The translations under genes were made by a program, and so were the position numbers. Positions 16,555 through 25,929 of a DNA stretch of 64,000 nt are shown here, in pieces. Every line of letters begins with the position of its first letter. Positions within the stretch are counted from its first letter, which is position 1. Source of the stretch: Streptomyces rubradiris (GTDB lineage Bacteria; Actinomycetota; Actinomycetes; Streptomycetales; Streptomycetaceae); the NCBI RefSeq assembly GCF_016860525.1, contig NZ_BNEA01000015.1, forward strand, positions 4,323,501-4,387,500, in the 5' to 3' direction. The notes beneath the pieces are model-generated. The model did not search any database. It saw nothing but the letters and a program-made list of their open reading frames with translations, and had not been told where the DNA came from.

Positions 16555-18714
16555 ATGTCCGTGTCCAGTACTGACCAGATCGTCATGTCCGAGAACGAGA
16601 ACGAACTCGACGTGACGAACGAGGTCACCGAGGCCCCCGAGGCCGCTGACACCACCCCCCAGACCACCTTCGCCGACCTCGGCCTCCCCGAGGGCATCGT
16701 GCGCAAGCTCGCGCAGAACGGCGTGACGACCCCCTTCCCGATCCAGGCCGCGACCATCCCGGACGCCCTGGCCGGCAAGGACATCCTCGGCCGTGGCCGC
16801 ACCGGCTCCGGCAAGACCCTCTCCTTCGGTCTGCCGACCCTGGCCCTGCTGGCCGAGGGCCGTACCGAGAAGAAGCGGCCCCGCGCCGTCATCCTCACCC
16901 CGACCCGCGAACTGGCCATGCAGGTCGCCGACGCCCTCCAGCCCTACGGCGACGTCCTGGGCCTGAAGATGAAGGTCGTCTGCGGCGGCACGTCCATGGG
17001 CAACCAGATCTACGCCCTGGAGCGCGGCGTGGACATCCTCGTCGCCACCCCGGGCCGGCTGCGCGACATCATCAACCGCGGCGCCTGCTCCCTGGAGGAC
17101 GTGCGGATCGCCGTCCTGGACGAGGCCGACCAGATGTCCGACCTGGGCTTCCTGCCCGAGGTCACCGAGCTGCTCGACCAGGTCCCGGCCGGCGGCCAGC
17201 GCATGCTCTTCTCCGCCACGATGGAGAACGAGATCCAGACCCTGGTCGACCGCTACCTGAAGGACCCGGTCTCCCACGAGGTGGACGCGGCCCAGGGCGC
17301 GGTGACGACCATGTCGCACCACATCCTCATCGTGAAGCCCAAGGACAAGGCGCCGGTCACCGCCGCGATCGCCTCCCGCAAGGGCCGCACGATCATCTTC
17401 GTCCGCACCCAGCTGGGCGCCGACCGCGTCGCCGAGCAGCTGCGCGACGCCGGGGTGAAGGCCGACGCGCTGCACGGCGGCATGACCCAGGGCGCCCGCA
17501 CCCGGACCCTGGCGGACTTCAAGGACGGGTACGTGAACGTGCTCGTCGCCACCGACGTCGCCGCCCGCGGCATCCACGTCGACGGCATCGACCTGGTCCT
17601 GAACGTGGACCCGGCCGGCGACCACAAGGACTACCTGCACCGGGCCGGCCGTACCGCCCGCGCGGGCCGTACCGGCACCGTCGTCTCGCTCTCCCTGCCG
17701 CACCAGCGGCGCCAGATCTTCCGCCTCATGGAGGACGCCGGCGTCGACGCGGCCCGCCACATCATCCAGGGCGGTGCCGCCTTCGACCCGGAGGTCGCCG
17801 AGATCACCGGCGCCCGCTCGATGACCGAGGTCCAGGCCGAGTCCGCCGCCAACGCCGCCCAGCAGGCCGAGCGCGAGGTCGCCCAGCTCACCAAGCAGCT
17901 GGAGCGCGCCCAGCGCCGCGCGACCGAGCTGCGCGAGGAGGCCGACCGGCTGGTGGCCCGGGTCGCCCGCGAGCGCGGCGAGGACCCGGAGACCGCGGTG
18001 GCCGAGGCCCAGGCGACGGCCGCGGAGCAGCTCGCCGTGGCCGAGGAGCCGGCGGAGCGCGAGACCGAGCGCGAGGAGCGCCCGGCGGCGGCACCGTACG
18101 AGCGCCGGGAGCGGCGCGGTTCCGAGCGCCGTGACGACCGTCGCGAGGACCGTGGCGACCGCCGTTCCTTCGACCGGGACCGTGGTTTCGAGCGCCGTGA
18201 CGACCGCGGTGGGCGTGGTTTCGAGCGCCGTGACGACCGGGGCGACCGCCGTCCCTTCGACCGTGACCGTGACCGGGACCGTGGTTTCGAGCGCCGTGAC
18301 GACCGCGGTGGCCGTGGTTTCGAGCGTCGCGACGACCGGGGTGGCCGTGGCTTCGAGCGCCGGGACGACCGTCGTGACGACCGGGGCGACCGCCGCCCCT
18401 TCGACCGTGACCGTGACCGGGACCGTGGTTTCGAGCGCCGTGACGACCGGGGCGGCCGTGGCTTCGAGCGCCGGGACGACCGCCGGGACGACCGGGGCGG
18501 CTTCCGCCGCGACGACCGGCCGGGCTTCCGCCGTGACGACCGTGGCGGGCACCGGGGCAGCGACCGTCCGTTCAACCGCGACCGCCGCGACGACCGCCCG
18601 GGCTTCCGCTCCGGCGGCCACGACCGCCCCTACGGCCGTCGTGACGACCACCGCGGCACCGGCGGCTCCTTCGGCCGCCGCGAGGACAAGCCGCGCTGGA
18701 AGCGCAACGGCTGA
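16555..18714 (+). CDS. DEAD-box RNA helicase with Arg/Asp-rich repeat tail
   Basis: ATP-dependent RNA helicase of 719 residues. Q motif FADLGLPEGI...PFPIQ (Q64), Walker A GRTGSGKT (81-88), PTRELA, DEAD at 189-192, SAT, and HRAGRTARAGRTG motif VI. After a coiled-coil-prone Glu/Ala/Arg stretch, the last 200 residues are tandem RRDDRG, GRGFERRDD and FDRDRDR units, a disordered RNA-binding or phase-separating tail. Start chosen at ATG 16555; ATG 16585 is an alternative. DEAD-box proteins of this type act in cold adaptation and RNA decay; the specific role is inferred. Confidence 0.93.
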   Translation: MSVSSTDQIVMSENENELDVTNEVTEAPEAADTTPQTTFADLGLPEGIVRKLAQNGVTTPFPIQAATIPDALAGKDILGRGRTGSGKTLSFGLPTLALLAEGRTEKKRPRAVILTPTRELAMQVADALQPYGDVLGLKMKVVCGGTSMGNQIYALERGVDILVATPGRLRDIINRGACSLEDVRIAVLDEADQMSDLGFLPEVTELLDQVPAGGQRMLFSATMENEIQTLVDRYLKDPVSHEVDAAQGAVTTMSHHILIVKPKDKAPVTAAIASRKGRTIIFVRTQLGADRVAEQLRDAGVKADALHGGMTQGARTRTLADFKDGYVNVLVATDVAARGIHVDGIDLVLNVDPAGDHKDYLHRAGRTARAGRTGTVVSLSLPHQRRQIFRLMEDAGVDAARHIIQGGAAFDPEVAEITGARSMTEVQAESAANAAQQAEREVAQLTKQLERAQRRATELREEADRLVARVARERGEDPETAVAEAQATAAEQLAVAEEPAERETEREERPAAAPYERRERRGSERRDDRREDRGDRRSFDRDRGFERRDDRGGRGFERRDDRGDRRPFDRDRDRDRGFERRDDRGGRGFERRDDRGGRGFERRDDRRDDRGDRRPFDRDRDRDRGFERRDDRGGRGFERRDDRRDDRGGFRRDDRPGFRRDDRGGHRGSDRPFNRDRRDDRPGFRSGGHDRPYGRRDDHRGTGGSFGRREDKPRWKRNG

Positions 18715-18734
18715 CACCGAGTGAGCTGACGCGA

Positions 18735-18766
18735 GGGCCCGTACGACACCGGTCGTACGGGCCCTT
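18735..18766 (+). terminator. Terminator after the DEAD-box helicase
   Basis: Perfect 13-bp inverted repeat GGGCCCGTACGAC (18735-18747) with 18752-18764, 4-nt loop, followed by TT. Lies 20 nt past the helicase stop. Confidence 0.85.
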
Positions 18767-18822
18767 CCGCATGCCTGCCGAGTGGCGCATATCACACCGG
18801 CGGACAGGGAATTGCTGGGGAC

Positions 18823-20340
18823 ATGGCAGACGACGCGCGTGTGACCGGACAGCGGGCGGCGCCCGGCCCGTCGGACGAGGAGCGGCTGGCCCAGCTCGGC
18901 TACACCCAGGTGCTCGCCCGCCGGATGTCGGCGTTCTCGAACTACGCCGTCTCCTTCACGATCATCTCGGTCCTCTCCGGCTGCCTGACCCTGTACCTCT
19001 TCGGCATGACCACGGGCGGCCCCGCGGTGATCACCTGGGGCTGGGTCGCGGTCGGCCTGATGACGCTGTTCGTGGGCCTGTCGATGGCCGAGATCTGCTC
19101 GGCGTACCCGACCTCGGCGGGCCTGTACTTCTGGGCCCACCGGCTGGCGCCCGCGCGGTCGGCGGCGGCCTGGGCGTGGTTCACGGGCTGGTTCAACGTG
19201 CTGGGCCAGGTGGCGGTGACCGCGGGCATCGACTTCGGCGCGGCCTCCTTCCTGGGCGCCTACCTGAACCTCCAGACCGGGTTCGAGGTGACCCCGGGCC
19301 GCACGGTGGCGCTGTTCGCGGCGATCCTCGTCCTGCACGGCCTGCTGAACACCTTCGGCGTCCGGATCGTGGCGTTCCTGAACGCCGTGAGCGTGTGGTG
19401 GCACGTCCTCGGGGTCGCGCTGATCACCGGCGCGCTGGCGCTGGTCCCCGACCACCACCAGCCGGCGTCCTTCGTCTTCACGCGCTTCGTCAACGAGACG
19501 GGCTGGGGCAGCGGCCCGTACGTGGTCCTGCTGGGGCTGCTGATGGCCCAGTACACCTTCACCGGCTACGACGCCTCCGCCCATATGACCGAGGAGACCC
19601 GGGACGCCGCCACGGCGGGCCCGAAGGGCATCGTCCGCTCGATCTGGACGTCCTGGATCGCCGGCTTCGTGCTCCTGCTCGGCTTCACCTTCGCCATCCA
19701 GTCCTACGAAGCGGAACTCGCCTCGCCCACCGGCGCCCCGCCCGCCCAGATCCTCCTGGACGCCCTCGGGGCCACCGCCGGCAAACTGCTCCTGCTGGTG
19801 GTGATCGGCGCCCAGCTGTTCTGCGGCATGGCCTCCGTCACCGCCAACAGCCGCATGATCTACGCCTTTTCCCGGGACGGCGCGCTGCCCTTCTCCCGCG
19901 TCTGGCACACGGTCAGCCCGCGTACCCGCACCCCCGTGGCGGCGGTCTGGCTGGCCGCGCTCGGCGCGCTGGCCCTCGGCCTGCCCTACCTGATCAACAC
20001 GACGGCCTACGCGGCGGTGACGTCGATCGCGGTCATCGGCCTGTACATCGCCTACGTCATCCCGACCTTCCTGCGGGTCCGCAAGGGCGCCGCGTTCGAC
20101 CGCGGCCCCTGGCACCTGGGCCGCTGGTCCGGGGTGATCGGAGTGGTCTCGGTGACCTGGGTGCTGGCGATCACGGTCCTGTTCATGCTGCCGCAGGTCT
20201 CCCCGGTCACCTGGAAGACCTTCAACTACGCCCCGGTCGCCGTCCTGGCCGTCCTCGGCTTCGCCGCGACCTGGTGGCTGGCGTCGGCCCGCCACTGGTT
20301 CCTGACCCGCCGACCGGCCCCCACACCGGCCGAAAAGTGA
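18823..20340 (+). CDS. APC-superfamily amino-acid permease
   Basis: 505-residue inner-membrane transporter with about 12 hydrophobic segments. Family features: FSNYAVSFTIISVLSG in segment 1, GLSMAEICSAYPTSAGLYFW in segment 2, and FTGYDASAHMTEETRDA in the middle, typical of the amino-acid/GABA/choline permease branch. The protein begins 55 nt past the helicase terminator and probably has its own promoter. Substrate cannot be told from sequence. Confidence 0.9.
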   Translation: MADDARVTGQRAAPGPSDEERLAQLGYTQVLARRMSAFSNYAVSFTIISVLSGCLTLYLFGMTTGGPAVITWGWVAVGLMTLFVGLSMAEICSAYPTSAGLYFWAHRLAPARSAAAWAWFTGWFNVLGQVAVTAGIDFGAASFLGAYLNLQTGFEVTPGRTVALFAAILVLHGLLNTFGVRIVAFLNAVSVWWHVLGVALITGALALVPDHHQPASFVFTRFVNETGWGSGPYVVLLGLLMAQYTFTGYDASAHMTEETRDAATAGPKGIVRSIWTSWIAGFVLLLGFTFAIQSYEAELASPTGAPPAQILLDALGATAGKLLLLVVIGAQLFCGMASVTANSRMIYAFSRDGALPFSRVWHTVSPRTRTPVAAVWLAALGALALGLPYLINTTAYAAVTSIAVIGLYIAYVIPTFLRVRKGAAFDRGPWHLGRWSGVIGVVSVTWVLAITVLFMLPQVSPVTWKTFNYAPVAVLAVLGFAATWWLASARHWFLTRRPAPTPAEK

Positions 20341-20440
20341 CCAACACGCCCGCCCCACCGCCCCGCGACGCGGCCGTGTCCCCGATACCCGATCGGCGAC
20401 ACGGCCCCGTCCGGCTATGCTCGGACAAGCAACATCGCCC

Positions 20441-20513
20441 GGGCCCTTAGCTCAATTGGCAGAGCAGTGGACTTTTAATCCATTGGTTGTGGGTTCGAGT
20501 CCCACAGGGCCTA
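20441..20513 (+). tRNA. tRNA-Lys(TTT), integration target
   Basis: 73-nt cloverleaf: acceptor GGGCCCT / AGGGCCT with one G-T pair, anticodon loop CTTTTAA reads TTT, T-arm TGTGG-TTCGAGT-CCACA, discriminator A; CCA is encoded at 20514-20516. Its 3' half from 20469 is repeated exactly at 34204-34249, marking it as the attachment site of the 13.7-kb island to its right. Confidence 0.97.
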
Positions 20514-20514
20514 C
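20469..20514 (+). repeat. attL: Left attachment repeat (within tRNA-Lys)
   Basis: 46-bp sequence from the anticodon stem to the first C of CCA, identical to 34204-34249. The tRNA stays intact at this end. Confidence 0.92.
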
Positions 20515-20955
20515 CAGCGGCGGGGGAGGGGAACACCCTCTGACCTGCTACGCAGCGTCCAGGTCGGCTTCGGTCGGCTCGGGCGCTGCGGCGTTTTCGG
20601 GACTCTGCGTGAGCGATGCGTGAGCGGATGTTCGATCAGAGCCGCACGTTTGGTGGTGCTGACAAGATCCCTCGCGGGTTCGTCTGCGAGGCTTCGCAGC
20701 GACGCGGCGCCTCTCGCCCCCAGGGTTGCGGTAGCCGACAGACCGGCCGCAGCCGAAGCACACTAGCTCATCCGTCGTTTTCTCAGCCTGCAATGTCAGA
20801 GCAGCAGCCCACGCCCTCCCACTCGTCTGCCATGGCTGAAGGCAGTCGACTCAACACCAGACTTCAGTGGACCACTGCGTGCGGGACAGCCTGATCCCAC
20901 GCAGCTTTAGGCTTGGGCACGTGCACAACGCTTAAGCACGAGAGGGCTCCTGCTG
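20515..20955. other. Left end of the island, no supported gene
   Basis: About 440 bp without a convincing gene. Contains the 25-bp end repeat (20606-20630). A minus-strand open frame at 20548-20793 with a CFGC motif runs through that repeat and lacks homology I recognise, so I do not call it. Confidence 0.4.
20606..20630 (+). repeat. Island end repeat, left copy
   Basis: 25 bp containing two GCGTGAGCG units in tandem; identical and in the same orientation at 34072-34096. Its position just inside both attachment repeats suggests arm-type binding sites for the lost integrase or its accessory protein. Confidence 0.7.
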
Positions 20956-21525
20956 ATGGCCAAAGAGATCACCGATGCTGTGACACGCTGGGACATCTCA
21001 GCGGCAGATCTTCCCGAGACGGTGCTGACTGCACCAACGGGCGACCGCGTGTTTCTGCTCCCCGACTCAAGCATCGACGGGATGGCCGTCTACCGAGACG
21101 ACGTGGCTGGCCTGATCAAGACACTGCGACACCGTGGCGTGGACATCGACTTCGCATGCGCGCGAGAAGACCGCCGCTATCTCAGTGAGTACGGGGCCAC
21201 CGAGGTGGTGGCCACCATCGGCATCGCTGTGGCCACCACGCTCACCACCGAACTGGTCAAGAGCATCGTCCTGACTGCCTGGCAGCGGGCACGCTCCTCA
21301 CTGGGGCCCAGCTGTCCTGATGAGGAGGTCGATGAGGCGCGTGTGACGGTCAAGATCGCTGAGATTGTACGGACCGAGAACGAAACGGCCATCCGGGGGC
21401 TGGAGATCACCAGTCGGCTGGCAGACATCGAGAACCTCATCCAAGCGGCCGTGTCCGACCCGGCACGTGCCGAGCTTCCCCCAGTAGACCCGGACGATGC
21501 CGCTCCGGAGGACACCACCGGATGA
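20956..21525 (+). CDS. Unknown protein with a central hydrophobic helix (operon gene 1)
   Basis: 189 residues from ATG 20956, ribosome site AGAGGG about 9 nt upstream. An N-terminal alpha/beta-looking domain of about 85 residues, a moderately hydrophobic helix (about 93-112, VVATIGIAVATTLTTELV), a charged beta-like segment and an acidic Pro-rich tail. No family recognised. Its TGA overlaps the ATG of the next gene (ATGA), so the two proteins are translationally coupled and probably act together. Possibly membrane-associated. Confidence 0.6.
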   Translation: MAKEITDAVTRWDISAADLPETVLTAPTGDRVFLLPDSSIDGMAVYRDDVAGLIKTLRHRGVDIDFACAREDRRYLSEYGATEVVATIGIAVATTLTTELVKSIVLTAWQRARSSLGPSCPDEEVDEARVTVKIAEIVRTENETAIRGLEITSRLADIENLIQAAVSDPARAELPPVDPDDAAPEDTTG

Positions 21526-22547
21526 GAGTCTCCGGCCTCGTCATTCGCACCGGGGTACCTTTGCCCCCGGCATCAGGCCCTGTGCGCCTGGCCATGATGC
21601 ACCAGGACGGCGTAACAGCTCTGCGGGAATCCATGCGCCTGTACGGGCAGTGCTGTCGCAGCATCTCCCTCACCTGGGGCCTGTCCCTGGCCCACCTTCC
21701 CTCCTGGACATCGACGACAGAGGAGATCCACCGCCGCGGACTGTGGACGATGAGCGCACAACGGGACTTCCTTATCCACGTGTGGTCGCAAGCCCGGCGC
21801 CAATTACGAGCCAACATCGCGGCGCGCGCCCTGTTCTCTCCATGGCCTAGCGGTCAGCCCATTTCCGACCGGCGGGGCCACCGACAGTACCTGGCGATGG
21901 CGCGTTCTCTGCACCTGCCGCGCGACACGTCCCAGCTCACCGATCCGTGGAGTGACCTGGAAGCGGCAGCACACATCTCGCTCGCCCGTGCAGTGGACGC
22001 CTACAACTTCCTTGAGGACAGCGAGCTTTCCGAACTCGCTCACCGACACGCTCACCACGTCGCAGCCCTCGTAGGCGGACTCTTCGGCTGCAGCATCGAG
22101 TACTCCGACGACACTTACTGGGACGTATGCCGACTCTCGCTCATGCACAGCAGATGGGGCATGTCTGCTGGCTTCACCGCGACTCGCAATTGTTCCTTGT
22201 GCGGGCAGGACATCGATTCCTGTCCGCACCTGCTCGATACCCGATACGACATAACCGTGCGGCGTGACGCTGACAGTGCGTGCAACGTTTGCGGTCGGCT
22301 CAGCTGTCCACACACCGATGGTGAGACCGTCTCCGCCTTCCCGCGGCCCGTTATGTCCCAGTTGCAGCTCCACGAAGTGAGTTTGGTGTCCCGGCCCAGA
22401 GACCCTCTGGCCCGCCTCGCCAAGATTGAGTTGAGCCGAGACGACCTCCGGCGCGGCTTGGGAGAAGACCCGATGGGGAGAGACGTTTGTTGCTACCGAT
22501 GCCTACACCCCTGCAGCGGATTTAGTCAGCTGCCGAACCGGGACTAG
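21522..22547 (+). CDS. Unknown Cys/His-cluster protein (operon gene 2)
   Basis: 341 residues starting in an ATGA overlap with the upstream gene. The C-terminal half has CSLCGQDIDSCPH, CNVCGRLSCPH and a final CCYRCLHPC, three clusters that look like zinc sites. The first 200 residues are helical and contain HRHAHHVAALVGGLFGC. No enzyme motif recognised; nucleic-acid or protein binding through zinc ribbons is a reasonable guess. Codon use is less GC-rich than in the flanking core genes. Confidence 0.6.
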   Translation: MRVSGLVIRTGVPLPPASGPVRLAMMHQDGVTALRESMRLYGQCCRSISLTWGLSLAHLPSWTSTTEEIHRRGLWTMSAQRDFLIHVWSQARRQLRANIAARALFSPWPSGQPISDRRGHRQYLAMARSLHLPRDTSQLTDPWSDLEAAAHISLARAVDAYNFLEDSELSELAHRHAHHVAALVGGLFGCSIEYSDDTYWDVCRLSLMHSRWGMSAGFTATRNCSLCGQDIDSCPHLLDTRYDITVRRDADSACNVCGRLSCPHTDGETVSAFPRPVMSQLQLHEVSLVSRPRDPLARLAKIELSRDDLRRGLGEDPMGRDVCCYRCLHPCSGFSQLPNRD

Positions 22548-22781
22548 GACCTGTCCTGTGTGGAACCCACGGCACAAATAGACGCCGCCTCAGCGGTTGC
22601 CCTGGTGGCCGAAGCGCCCTCGTCGGCGCGATCGGAGTGATGGAGATCCATGTGCGGTTGAGGGGCCCCAGCAGCTCCAATCGGTGGCAGCTTCGGATGC
22701 GGCGGTCGACGTGTCCGTCCCACACCAGAACCGTGTAAGCCATCCGGCGGCGCAGGTCGGGAAGATAGGGACCCGCCAGCG

Positions 22782-24011
22782 CTATTGCGCAGGGCCGACA
22801 GGGGAGGGAGGCGCTTCCAGAAGCTCCTCGATGGCCGCTACAGCGTCGGTAAGCCGACGGTAGACCTGTGCCGAGCGTCCCATGCGCTTCAAGCCGCGCT
22901 GCAATGGGTCGCGCATGTGCTTCTCGCAGACAACGAAGTCCGCGTACCCGGCTGCACAGGACAGGTAGACCATGTCCGTCAGATCATTCCGTCGCCACGT
23001 GGTGCCCTTGTTGAGGTGCCGGCTCTGCAGCATTTCCCGGAAGAGGCCGACGGCCGGAGCCTCTCCGATGGCGCGCACCCATCCCTTGAAGCCCCACTGG
23101 TGGAACAGCTCCTTAGGAACGCCTGCCGCAGCAGCCTCTTCAGCCAATTCCTGCTGTAGGTCCTTCACGAGGTGGATGTCGATGGCCCTGCGCTTCTGCT
23201 GTGAGTCCTGATCCAGCTCGTCCAGCCAGTCACTGAAGCGCTGGCTCGCCGCCATCCACCCGGTGTCCGGTCCCTCCTCGACCCGCTGGGTGTCGAGCAT
23301 GGCATCAATGGAAACGCAGGCAGTGAGCAGCGCCTTGGTTTGGAAAGCCAAGCGATTCTGTGGCGTTGGCGTTTGCGCAACACCAGCCCACCGGGTGGGG
23401 GCGTATAGGGCGTCCGGGTCGAGAGTGAAGACCGGGGCGGAGCATACTCTGCCGGGCCGGTCCATTAGGTGGCAGAAGGCATCGTGAAGCTCGTTCCGCC
23501 GGACCTGCAACGGATCACGCATCTGCCAGCCGCGGCTGTACTGCAAGATCGTTAGTCCGAGGTCGTAGCGCTTGTCCGTGCTGAACCGCTTGCTGGTCTC
23601 GAAGTAGTGGCCAGCAGAGGCAGGTAGGACGATTCGACGTTGGTCCACCCACTTCTTGAGCTTTTGGGCAGCGACCCGGTCCACCTCGCTGCTCTTCTCT
23701 GCGCCGCGATCGGCGTTGCTCAGCAGGCTCCACTGGTTCTGGTCGAGGTACACGACGAGCCGTCTTGCCAGCTGATCACCGGCCCCTTCCAGCGGCATCT
23801 CAAAGAGGGCCTGATCGCCGCTCAGAGTGGTGGCGAGGAGTGCTCCGTAAGCCGGGGTGAAGTCGAGCCGGGATAGGACGCTCGTGTCTTCGAACGGGGA
23901 CGGGTCCAACGGAAGCCGGGCCTCCTTCCCGTCCGAACGGGTGAAGATGGTGCACGCCGCCGCGCGGTCCATCGTGATCAGGGTGATGGACGGGTTGCTC
24001 TCGTTTTCCAT
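22782..24011 (-). CDS. PIN-like domain protein
   Basis: 409 residues. Acidic residues are spaced as in PIN-type metal-dependent RNases: VVYLDQNQW (D90), FETSKR (E138), RRNDLTDMVYL (D343, D346) and AGYADFVVCEKHM (D358, E363). A long helical insert (about 150-335) separates the halves, as in the larger PIN-like families rather than VapC toxins. No antitoxin-like gene is adjacent. A nuclease role in defence or stress is inferred from island context only. Confidence 0.68.
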   Translation of the reverse strand: MENESNPSITLITMDRAAACTIFTRSDGKEARLPLDPSPFEDTSVLSRLDFTPAYGALLATTLSGDQALFEMPLEGAGDQLARRLVVYLDQNQWSLLSNADRGAEKSSEVDRVAAQKLKKWVDQRRIVLPASAGHYFETSKRFSTDKRYDLGLTILQYSRGWQMRDPLQVRRNELHDAFCHLMDRPGRVCSAPVFTLDPDALYAPTRWAGVAQTPTPQNRLAFQTKALLTACVSIDAMLDTQRVEEGPDTGWMAASQRFSDWLDELDQDSQQKRRAIDIHLVKDLQQELAEEAAAAGVPKELFHQWGFKGWVRAIGEAPAVGLFREMLQSRHLNKGTTWRRNDLTDMVYLSCAAGYADFVVCEKHMRDPLQRGLKRMGRSAQVYRRLTDAVAAIEELLEAPPSPVGPAQ

Positions 24012-24035
24012 GACAGCAATGCTGCGCGGTTCTTC

Positions 24036-24330
24036 TCATGATGTGGCCTGATTATTTTCTGCGACCTTGCCAGGGCGGGCGCGTGGCACTAGTCGGACCG
24101 CTGCTTCAGCTGCTGCCTGGTCGACCTCAGGGAGCAAGCTCGTGTACGTGTCCGAGGTCAGCGTGATCGTGGAGTGGCGAAGCGTTTCCTTGATCGTGTG
24201 GAGGTCGCCGCCACCGCCATGGGTGAGGGTTGCCGACACGTGACGTATATCACGAAGGGTTATTGGCGGTAGGTCAGTGCGGGCCAGGATCTGCCGGAAG
24301 GTCTCCGACGCGGTCTCGGGGCGGAGCCAG
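24036..24330 (-). pseudogene. Tyrosine recombinase (integrase), C-terminal fragment
   Basis: Only about 98 residues of the catalytic domain remain: PPITLRDIRHVSATL with the family HxxR (IRHVSA), then IKETLRHSTITLTSDTY with the H/T and tyrosine nucleophile, ending in a Lys/Asn-rich tail. The first catalytic Arg and all N-terminal DNA-binding parts are missing. Reading stays open upstream but the sequence stops looking like an integrase near 24330, where it meets the head of the truncated lanB running the other way. Confidence 0.82.
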
Positions 24331-24348
24331 GCGCCCGACCGCGACCGC

Positions 24349-25929
24349 ATGACCGCCGCGTACGCCGCACTGCCGACATTGGCAGCCGGAGCGGTACGCG
24401 GACAGGTGTCCAGCCCGCCCCTGCGACTGCCGACCCGCAACGTCGGCCGTGCTCCGGCCGTCGTGCCGCACGTGCTCTCGATCGGCGAGCACAACCCGGA
24501 CGCCATCCTCGACCTGGACGACCTCGGCGTCATCGCCGACTCCCGACGCTTCTACCTGGTGTCACTGTCCACCGGCCGGCTGATCGAGCCGACGGTCATG
24601 AACGCGGTGGAACTCAGCAGCGCCACCCACCCACTGGTCCGCTTCGTCTGCGAACTGCACCGCTCCCACACCACCATCCTCACCCCCTTCGCCTGGGGCG
24701 CGGCGGGCCGGCTTCCGTTCCTGCCCGAGATCCGCGTCGGCCGCACCATCTTGTCCGCCGCCTGCTGGCGGCTGCGCGCACGCGACCTGCGCGAAGAAAG
24801 TGACGACGGACGGGACTGGCTGTTCCGCTTCACCGACTGGCGCATCCGCAACGGCGTTCCCCGCACCGTGTACGTCGGCGGCAACGACCAACAGCTCCGG
24901 CTGGACCTCGACACCCCCACCCACCAGCAGCTCCTGCGCATGGAACTGGAGCGCCACCCATCCGTGGTGCTGCAGGAAGCGCCGGACGAGTCCGCGTTCG
25001 GCTGGCTGGGCCGCGCCCACCAGGTCACCGCATCCTTCGCCTCCGACCAGGAGCCCTCCCCAGCCTCCGTCTGCCGTGCTTCGGTCGTCGTGAGCCGGTA
25101 CTCCGGTCGGCTGCCCGGTGCCACCGAGTGGGCGTACCTGAAGCTGTACTCCAACGCCGATCGGGCACCCGAGATCCTGATCGTGCATCTTCAGCGCCTT
25201 CTTGCCGACTGGGGAGACGAAGCTCCGGCATGGTGGTTCACCCGCTACGCCGACCCCGACAGCCACCTGCGACTACGGCTCCGCCTGCCAAACCAGCACG
25301 CCTTCGGCGACGCCGCAAAGCGCGTCGCCACATGGGCAACAGAGATGCGCGCCGAGGGCCTGCTACACCGCGTGCAGTGGGACACCGACGAGCCGGAGAC
25401 CGGACGCTACGGCACCGGCCCCGTCCTGGCAGCCGCCGAACGCTTCTTCGCCGCCGACTCCGCCGCCGCCGTCGCGCAGATGGCCCTTCCCCTCCCCGAC
25501 AGCCTGCGGCCTGCCCTCACCGCCGCCAGCTTCGTGGACATCTCCGACGCCTTCCTCGGCTCCCCAGCAGCCGGCCGGACCTGGCTGACGACGAACCTTC
25601 TGAAGAGCGACGGCGCCGCCGCCTCACGCGACGTACTCGCCGAAGCTATCCGCCTTACCAGCCCAGGCCGTGACTACGCCGCCTTGCTGGCCCTGCCCGA
25701 TGGCGACGACGCCGCCCTGTCCTGGACCCTGCGCCGAGACGCCCTGACCGCGTACCGCCAGTCCCTCAACGCGATCGGCGCCGACCCGGCCGATGTGCTG
25801 CCGTCCTTCCTGCACATGCACCACAACCGCACCGCCGGCATCGACCCCGACGGCGAAGCCACCTGCCGCCGCCTCGCCCGCGCTGCCGCCCTGTCCTGGA
25901 CCGCCCGTACCCAGGGAGCACTGCGGTGA
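24349..25929 (+). pseudogene. Class I lanthipeptide dehydratase LanB, 5'-truncated
   Basis: Encodes the C-terminal 526 or so residues of a LanB: the end of the glutamylation domain (YAALPTLAAGAVRGQV, RLPTRNVGRAPAVVPHVLSIGEH) followed by the SpaB-C/glutamate-elimination domain (VSRYSGRLPGATEWAYLKLYS, WWFTRYADPDSHLRLRLR). Full LanBs are about 1000 residues, so the front half is gone. The frame is open further back to 24277 but residues before about 24349 belong to the reverse strand of the integrase fragment. The stop overlaps the lanC start. Probably inactive as a dehydratase. Confidence 0.85.

Noticed and set aside
20548..20793. Minus-strand open frame with CFGC motif at the left island end
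   Set aside because: It runs through the 25-bp end repeat, whose other copy also reads SAHASLT in a different frame context; no ribosome site or family match.
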